From: Verrucomicrobiia bacterium
GTDB taxonomy: Bacteria; Verrucomicrobiota; Verrucomicrobiia; Limisphaerales; Palsa-1400
Assembly (NCBI GenBank): GCA_025934545.1
Contig: JAICXV010000030.1
Location: 1 to 9,932, forward strand
Direction of reading: 5' to 3'
Length of the DNA: 9,932 bases
Both the position numbers and the translations under genes were made by a program. Positions 6,209 to 9,932 of the stretch are shown here, piece after piece (the first letter of the stretch is position 1; each line of letters begins with the position of its first letter). Under the pieces are notes generated by a model. It had not been told where the DNA came from and did not search any database. It saw only the letters and a program-made list of their open reading frames with translations.

Positions 6209-7834
6209 TCAGGCGGTTGCGGTTTGATTTTGTTTCTTCGCGGTGCGCCACCATTTGAAAAGGGGCAAGACCCAAAGGAGATTCAACACGGGAAGATAGG
6301 GCAAGATTGCAAAGCCGATGCGAAAGAAGCGTTGGGAGTAGACGAATTGTTTTGCGACTTCACTGTTTGCCTGCAGCGCTTCGGCATAGCCGCCCATTGC
6401 GTAATCGTGAGCCAGTGCGATGCCGCCGCAGGCTGCTTTCCATGCAACTGCTCCGGCGGAAAACGAGAGCCAACCGACGCCGACGGAGCCGAATGACCAA
6501 TAGCCGAGAGCAAGGCCACCGAGCGCTAGTAGGCCCATCGCACAACCTCCGAAAGGCAACAAGCCGATGGCCCAACCGCCGATGCTGATCGGCGCGATGG
6601 CAATGCCACCGAAGGCAAAGAGTCCGCCAATGGCGCAATCGCCAACGGCAATCCATGCTTTGACTGGTTTTTTCTGTGCGACCATTCCGCCGCCGATTCG
6701 GATATGATAAAGAGGCAGCCCGAGAAAACGATGTTTGCTGAGACGTTCGCGAATCACTTTTTGGGTGTAGGCCAGTCCTTCTGTTTCGAGGGCTTGCAAC
6801 ATTTGCGCGCGACGTTTCCATTGCGTGATGGCGAGCCATGCAAAGGTCACGAACCAGATGGCGAGAAAGGTGAGGAGCAGAGTCGCAAAAAGGCCGTGGT
6901 GAATGGCGTTGAGCTCGCCCGAAAAGAGCATGATGAAAAAGATCGGAACAGCGGTGAACGCCATAAAAATCCAGGATTTTTTATAGGAGCGTTTCACAAA
7001 CTCGCGCTCGGCTTCTGATGTCGCGGATTCGATGCTGAGACGGTATCCAACCCACGTCCCGAAAACGGCCATGACTGGCGTGAGCAAAGCGCCGAGAAAC
7101 CCGGTGACAGCGGCGGCTTTGGCGGCGGTGCTGCCTTTGGCGGCGGTTGCGGCAACGGTTGCAGCTTTTGCGGACAGGCTGAGACTGGCCGGCAAGGCGG
7201 CGAGGACAGCAATGGTGAACGCTTTTCCAGGAAGAGTGCGCACGAGCGCGCCTTCGACGAATGCGGTGACCTGGTCCTGCAATAGTTTTCGGCCACGCGA
7301 GAGGCGTTGTTTGGTGGCGTCTTCGGAAATTTCCAGCGCTGCGGCAACGCGCTCGACGGATTGGCCTTCGCGATAAAATAGAATCAAGGGCTCGCGATAG
7401 AGTTGCGGGATGGATTCGAGGGATCGCCAAAGAATCGTTTCTTCTTCTTTGCTGATGGCCTCGTCGGCGGGCGCTCTTTGGGTCGTGGACGGTTCGTCGA
7501 CATCTTCGAGTTGGGCCGCTTGATAAATGGGTTCGCGACCTTGTTTGCGGAAGCTGTCGTTGATCTGGTTGCGGGCGATGCCGCACAGCCACGAACGTAA
7601 TTTGGCCGGCTCGCGCAAGGCGCGAAGTTGTTTCCATGCGGCGAGAAAAGTTTCCTGGGCGAGGTCTTCGCTTTGGCTGAGGCTGCCGGTGGCGGAATAG
7701 CCGAGGGAACAAATTAGAGATTGATAGCGCGCAACGATTTCGCCAAAGGCATTGCGGTCGCCCGCGATGCTGCGTGCAACCAGTTCGGAATCATTGCCCT
7801 GCGCGGCGACGGCGCTCATGGTGTTTGACATCAT
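6209..7834 (-). CDS. ECF-type RNA polymerase sigma factor fused to membrane and decapeptide-repeat domain
   Basis: 541 residues from ATG 7834 (ATG 7831 is equally possible). Residues 26-96 are sigma region 2 (DRNAFGEIVARYQSL, SEDLAQETFLAAWKQL, LRSWLCGIARN). Residues 133-187 are region 4, with the helix-turn-helix QSVERVAAALEISEDATKQR. These recruit RNA polymerase to promoters. A normal ECF sigma factor ends near here, but this one goes on through hydrophobic segments (about 205-225, 243-263, 287-305, 314-336), a cytosolic-like linker with LGLPLYHIRIGGG (371-383), six ten-residue Gly/Ala repeats (399-458) and a last membrane segment (505-527). The sigma part is therefore probably tethered to the membrane and controlled in cis; no anti-sigma gene adjoins it. 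An upstream extension to 8041 is rejected because it is encoded by intergenic repeats. No Shine-Dalgarno sequence is visible. Confidence 0.88.
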   Translation of the reverse strand: MMSNTMSAVAAQGNDSELVARSIAGDRNAFGEIVARYQSLICSLGYSATGSLSQSEDLAQETFLAAWKQLRALREPAKLRSWLCGIARNQINDSFRKQGREPIYQAAQLEDVDEPSTTQRAPADEAISKEEETILWRSLESIPQLYREPLILFYREGQSVERVAAALEISEDATKQRLSRGRKLLQDQVTAFVEGALVRTLPGKAFTIAVLAALPASLSLSAKAATVAATAAKGSTAAKAAAVTGFLGALLTPVMAVFGTWVGYRLSIESATSEAEREFVKRSYKKSWIFMAFTAVPIFFIMLFSGELNAIHHGLFATLLLTFLAIWFVTFAWLAITQWKRRAQMLQALETEGLAYTQKVIRERLSKHRFLGLPLYHIRIGGGMVAQKKPVKAWIAVGDCAIGGLFAFGGIAIAPISIGGWAIGLLPFGGCAMGLLALGGLALGYWSFGSVGVGWLSFSAGAVAWKAACGGIALAHDYAMGGYAEALQANSEVAKQFVYSQRFFRIGFAILPYLPVLNLLWVLPLFKWWRTAKKQNQTATA

Positions 7835-7896
7835 ACACGCATAGGTGGGGAAAATGAAGAAAAGGTGACAGGGAAAAACGCCCCAGGCGAAAAGCT

Positions 7897-7925
7897 CCAA
7901 GCTCCAACATCCAAGCTCCAGAGAA
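7897..7925. repeat. intergenic repeat word, copy A
   Basis: Bases 7905-7925 are identical over 21 bases to 8014-8034 (copy B). Bases 7897-7912 (CCAAGCTCCAACATCC) are a perfect 16-base inverted match to 8091-8106 (copy C). Confidence 0.8.
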
Positions 7926-7972
7926 ACTTCAAACAGCGTCGAACCGGCCTTTAGAAGCTTCAAGTCGGGAAC

Positions 7973-8014
7973 AAATCGACGATGAAGCGGACTGAAGTCC
8001 GCGCTCCGATTTAC
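7973..8014. repeat. 42-base palindromic repeat, copy 1
   Basis: The core is GCGGACT-GA-AGTCCGC (7987-8002), a perfect 7-base stem. An outer pair, AAATCG (7973-7978) with CGATTT (8007-8012), extends it. It matches 8919-8960 in the same orientation at 38 of 42 bases. It resembles REP-like intergenic palindromes that I associate with verrucomicrobial genomes. Confidence 0.8.
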
Positions 8015-8041
8015 AACATCCAAGCTCCAGAGAAGCTCCAA
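8014..8041. repeat. intergenic repeat word, copy B
   Basis: Direct copy of A over 21 bases (8014-8034). Bases 8027-8041 also pair with 8078-8092 at 14 of 15 positions, so B and C could form a long hairpin with a loop of about 36 bases. Confidence 0.75.
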
Positions 8042-8077
8042 GCATCAAACCTGAAGCTTCGCGACTTCTTTTGGAGT

Positions 8078-8107
8078 TTGGAGTTTCTCTGGATGTTGGA
8101 GCTTGGA
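8078..8107. repeat. intergenic repeat word, inverted copy C
   Basis: Read on the minus strand this is the A/B word, with the AAGCTCC segment moved relative to copy A. It provides the right arm of the inverted repeat with 7897-7912 and 8027-8041. Degenerate TTGGAG/TTTGGAGG words continue to about 8155. Confidence 0.75.
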
Positions 8108-8170
8108 ATTTGAAGTTTCGCGGGAGGTTGGGGCTTGAAGTTTGGAGGTTGGGGGAGCAACGCTAATTCT

Positions 8171-8881
8171 ATGCTGCATGTAAAACTGACGGTGCTCGCT
8201 TTTCTGGTTGGTTCGCTTTGCACCACGGCTGCGGATCGTTACACCTTTAAAACGGATCACGATCGCGATGGCATTGGTAAATTTTATCAGGGCCGCGAAA
8301 TCGCGCACGTAATGGGGCATCAGGCGGCGGATTGGTTGGAACGGCCGGAACGCCAGCAGGAGGAGCGACCCGACTTGTTGATGCAGGCGCTGAAATTGAA
8401 ACCGGGGATGAACGTGGCGGACATTGGCGCGGGAACCGGATACATGTCGTGGCGGATGGCGAAGGCGGTTGGGCCGAACGGTTCGGTTTACGCGGAAGAA
8501 ATTCAACCGGAGATGATCGAACTGTTAACCACGAATCTTCCAGCGCATGGCGTCACCAATTTTCACACGATTCTCGGAACTGTTTCGGACACGCATTTGC
8601 CGACGAACAAAATTGATCTGGTGCTGATGGTGGATGTTTATCATGAGTTCGATCATCCCTACGAAATGATGGAGTCGATCTGTCGCTCGCTCGCTCCGAG
8701 CGGCAGAGTTGTGTTTGTCGAATATCGCGGCGAAGACCCAGACGTCCCGATCAAGCGGTTGCATAAGATGTCGGAAGCACAGGTGAAAAAGGAAGCGGCG
8801 TTGATGCCGTTGCAATGGGTGGAAACAATCGAGACGTTGCCGCGGCAGCATGTGATTGTGTTTAGGAAAAAAGGGGCGTAA
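8171..8881 (+). CDS. exported class I SAM-dependent methyltransferase
   Basis: 236 residues. The ATG at 8171 opens a Sec signal peptide (MLHVK, hydrophobic to about residue 16, likely cut near TAA at 19-21). The mature chain has a conserved lead-in (GREIAHVMGHQAADWLERPE, 41-60) and then a Rossmann methyltransferase: motif I VADIGAGTGYMSWRMA (82-97), the SAM-ribose acidic end of strand 2 in VYAEEIQPEM (107-115), motif IV LVLMVDVYHEFDHP (150-163), and the post-motif LAPSGRVVFVEY. The substrate is unknown; the fold groups with UbiE-like enzymes. I recall close relatives with signal peptides in Planctomycetota and Verrucomicrobiota. A GTG/TTG extension upstream enters repeat DNA and is rejected. 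GGGGGAG lies 13 bases before the ATG. The lipobox is poor (GSLC), so a lipoprotein is unlikely. The gene stands alone between two palindromic repeats. Confidence 0.86.
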   Translation: MLHVKLTVLAFLVGSLCTTAADRYTFKTDHDRDGIGKFYQGREIAHVMGHQAADWLERPERQQEERPDLLMQALKLKPGMNVADIGAGTGYMSWRMAKAVGPNGSVYAEEIQPEMIELLTTNLPAHGVTNFHTILGTVSDTHLPTNKIDLVLMVDVYHEFDHPYEMMESICRSLAPSGRVVFVEYRGEDPDVPIKRLHKMSEAQVKKEAALMPLQWVETIETLPRQHVIVFRKKGA

Positions 8882-8918
8882 GCGGAGCGGCGGTTTTGGC
8901 GGGCTTCAACGCGGTAAC

Positions 8919-8960
8919 ATATCGACGGTGAAGCGGACTGAAGTCCGCGGTCCGATCTAC
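8919..8960. repeat. 42-base palindromic repeat, copy 2
   Basis: Same orientation as 7973-8014, with four differences. The 7-base stem at 8933-8948 is intact, while the outer arms (ATATCG, CGATCT) pair less well. It fills most of the 87-base gap between two converging stops (8881 and 8969). Without a T-run on either strand it is not a standard intrinsic terminator, though it could block read-through. Confidence 0.8.
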
Positions 8961-8968
8961 ACTCCGAT

Positions 8969-9932
8969 TTACTTTGCCAGTTCGGTGACGCGGGTTTCGC
9001 GGACGACGGTAATTTTGATCTGGCCGGGGTATTGAAGTTCTTCCTCGATTTTTTTGGCGATGTCGCGCGCGAGGTTGAACGCGGCTTCATCACCAATTTT
9101 CTCGGGTTGCACGATAACGCGCAGTTCGCGGCCTGCCTGGAGCGCGAAACATTTTTCCACGCCCGGAAATGAGAGGCCGATGCGTTCGAGGTCTTCGACG
9201 CGTTTGATGTAAGTAAGGATCGTTTCGGAACGAGCGCCGGGACGGGCAGCGCTGATGGCGTCGGCAGCCCCGACCAAAACGCCGAGCAGGTTTTTATCGA
9301 CTTCGCCGTGGTGCGAGGCGACGCCGGTCACGACGTCCTGGGATTCTCCGTGGCGCTTGAGGAAGTCCGCGCCAACAATTGCGTGCGGCCCTTCAACTTC
9401 GTGGTTTACGGCTTTGCCGATGTCGTGGAGCAACCCTGCGCGTTTAGCGGCGGTGACATCGACACCGAGTTCGCCGGCGAGCAAGGCCATGATGTGCGCG
9501 ACTTCGACGGAATGTTGGAGAAGATTTTGGGTGAAACTACGGCGGAAATGGAGGCGGCCAAGGAGCTTCACGACTTCGGGATGCATCGGCGCGAGGCCGA
9601 GTTTCATGACGGTTTCGTCGCCATGGCGCAAAATCATTTCATCCATTTCCTGCGAAACTTTGGCGACGACTTCCTCGATGCGCGCGGGATGAATGCGGCC
9701 ATCGAGAATCAAACGTTCCATCGCTTCGCGGGCAATCTCGCGTCGGACAGGATCGAAACCGGACAGAACAATGGAACCAGGAGTGTCGTCAATCAAAACG
9801 GTCACGCCGGTCGCGGCTTCGAAAGCGCGGATGTTGCGGCCTTCGCGGCCAATGATGCGGCCCTTGATTTCATCGTTGGTGAGCGAAATCGCGCAGGTAG
9901 AATTTTCGGCGGTGTGTTCGCCAGCGTAACGA
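8969..9932 (-). CDS. rny: ribonuclease Y, C-terminal 320 residues (5' end outside window)
   Basis: The frame is open from the stop at 8969 to the window edge, with no start needed inside. The visible part opens with the KH RNA-binding domain (IKGRIIGREGRNIRAFE, then TVLIDDTPG). The HD phosphodiesterase domain follows: QHSVEVAHI with the first His, AGLLHDIGKA with the paired His-Asp, VASHHGEVD, and VGAADAISAARPGARSE. The end, YPGQIKITVVRETRVTELAK, is the family's standard C-terminus. RNase Y is a membrane-anchored endoribonuclease that starts mRNA decay. The anchor and coiled coil, about 200 residues in typical 520-residue members, lie beyond 9932. A GTG at 9805 lies inside the KH domain and is not a start. 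All HD residues are present, so it should be active. Confidence 0.96.
   Translation of the reverse strand, partial: RYAGEHTAENSTCAISLTNDEIKGRIIGREGRNIRAFEAATGVTVLIDDTPGSIVLSGFDPVRREIAREAMERLILDGRIHPARIEEVVAKVSQEMDEMILRHGDETVMKLGLAPMHPEVVKLLGRLHFRRSFTQNLLQHSVEVAHIMALLAGELGVDVTAAKRAGLLHDIGKAVNHEVEGPHAIVGADFLKRHGESQDVVTGVASHHGEVDKNLLGVLVGAADAISAARPGARSETILTYIKRVEDLERIGLSFPGVEKCFALQAGRELRVIVQPEKIGDEAAFNLARDIAKKIEEELQYPGQIKITVVRETRVTELAK

Larger units (their letters stand above)
7835..8170. other. repeat-rich divergent intergenic region (336 bases)
   Basis: This gap separates the divergent sigma factor (start 7834) and methyltransferase (start 8171) genes. It holds no believable gene. Short frames crossing it encode low-complexity peptides built from the repeat words GGAGCTTGG and CCAAGCTCC. 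From 7891 to 8046 the words run as CCAAGCTCC; from 8071 to 8155 they run inverted as GGAGCTTGG, with a 42-base palindromic repeat at 7973-8014 between copies. Both promoters must lie here but I cannot place them. Confidence 0.7.

Noticed and set aside
7835..8041. N-terminal extension of the sigma factor by 69 residues
   Set aside because: The added peptide is a translation of the intergenic repeat words and precedes the normal ECF N-terminus.
7897..8107. CRISPR-like array
   Set aside because: The repeat words vary in length and order, occur in both orientations, lack uniform spacers, and no cas gene is present.
8933..8948. GCGGACT-GA-AGTCCGC hairpin as an intrinsic terminator for ribonuclease Y or the methyltransferase
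   Set aside because: No T-run follows on either strand, and the same element occurs upstream of the methyltransferase, where it terminates nothing obvious.
9693..9929. Plus-strand open frame antisense to ribonuclease Y
   Set aside because: The minus frame is an unbroken KH-HD protein; the plus product is Arg/Ser/Pro-rich without features.

Overview
The window looks like chromosomal DNA from a soil- or freshwater-type Verrucomicrobiota, most like the Pedosphaera/Limisphaerales group. This is an inference from three sequence traits. First, a secreted protein ends in the W...FYRL-type C-terminal module common in that phylum. Second, palindromic intergenic repeats carry the core GCGGACTGAAGTCCGC. 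Third, there is an extracytoplasmic-function (ECF) sigma factor fused to a large membrane domain. Shine-Dalgarno sequences are mostly weak or absent. I see no tRNA, rRNA, CRISPR array, insertion sequence or phage gene.

Layout. Positions 1-94 (minus) hold the first 31 codons of a PLP-dependent alanine-racemase-fold enzyme, probably of the D-threonine aldolase/DSD1 type. It diverges from 213-1304 (plus), a secreted beta-rich lectin-like protein. Converging on that gene is a minus-strand pair read from 4233 down to 1325: a membrane-anchored RedB-like thioredoxin-fold protein, then a hybrid histidine kinase (membrane sensor, PAS, HisKA, HATPase, receiver). The two overlap by ATGA. Divergent from the pair is a plus-strand pair: ridA (4358-4738), whose TAA directly abuts the ATG of rmuC (4739-6115).

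From 6209 to 7834 (minus) lies an ECF-type sigma factor with a roughly 340-residue membrane extension that includes six tandem decapeptide repeats. A candidate intrinsic terminator follows it. Positions 7835-8170 are a repeat-rich divergent intergenic region. At 8171-8881 (plus) is a SAM-dependent methyltransferase that carries a signal peptide. It is bracketed by two direct copies of a 42-base palindromic repeat. Last, 8969-9932 (minus) is the C-terminal part of ribonuclease Y, which runs off the window.

How the genes may work together. RNase Y (mRNA decay), RidA (enamine/imine damage) and RmuC (DNA rearrangement) are housekeeping genes. The more unusual content is envelope signalling. The RedB-kinase pair looks like a redox or metal signalling unit with the periplasmic protein made first. 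The membrane-tethered sigma factor appears to carry its regulator in cis, and no anti-sigma gene lies beside it. The exported methyltransferase is an enzyme class not expected outside the cytoplasm.
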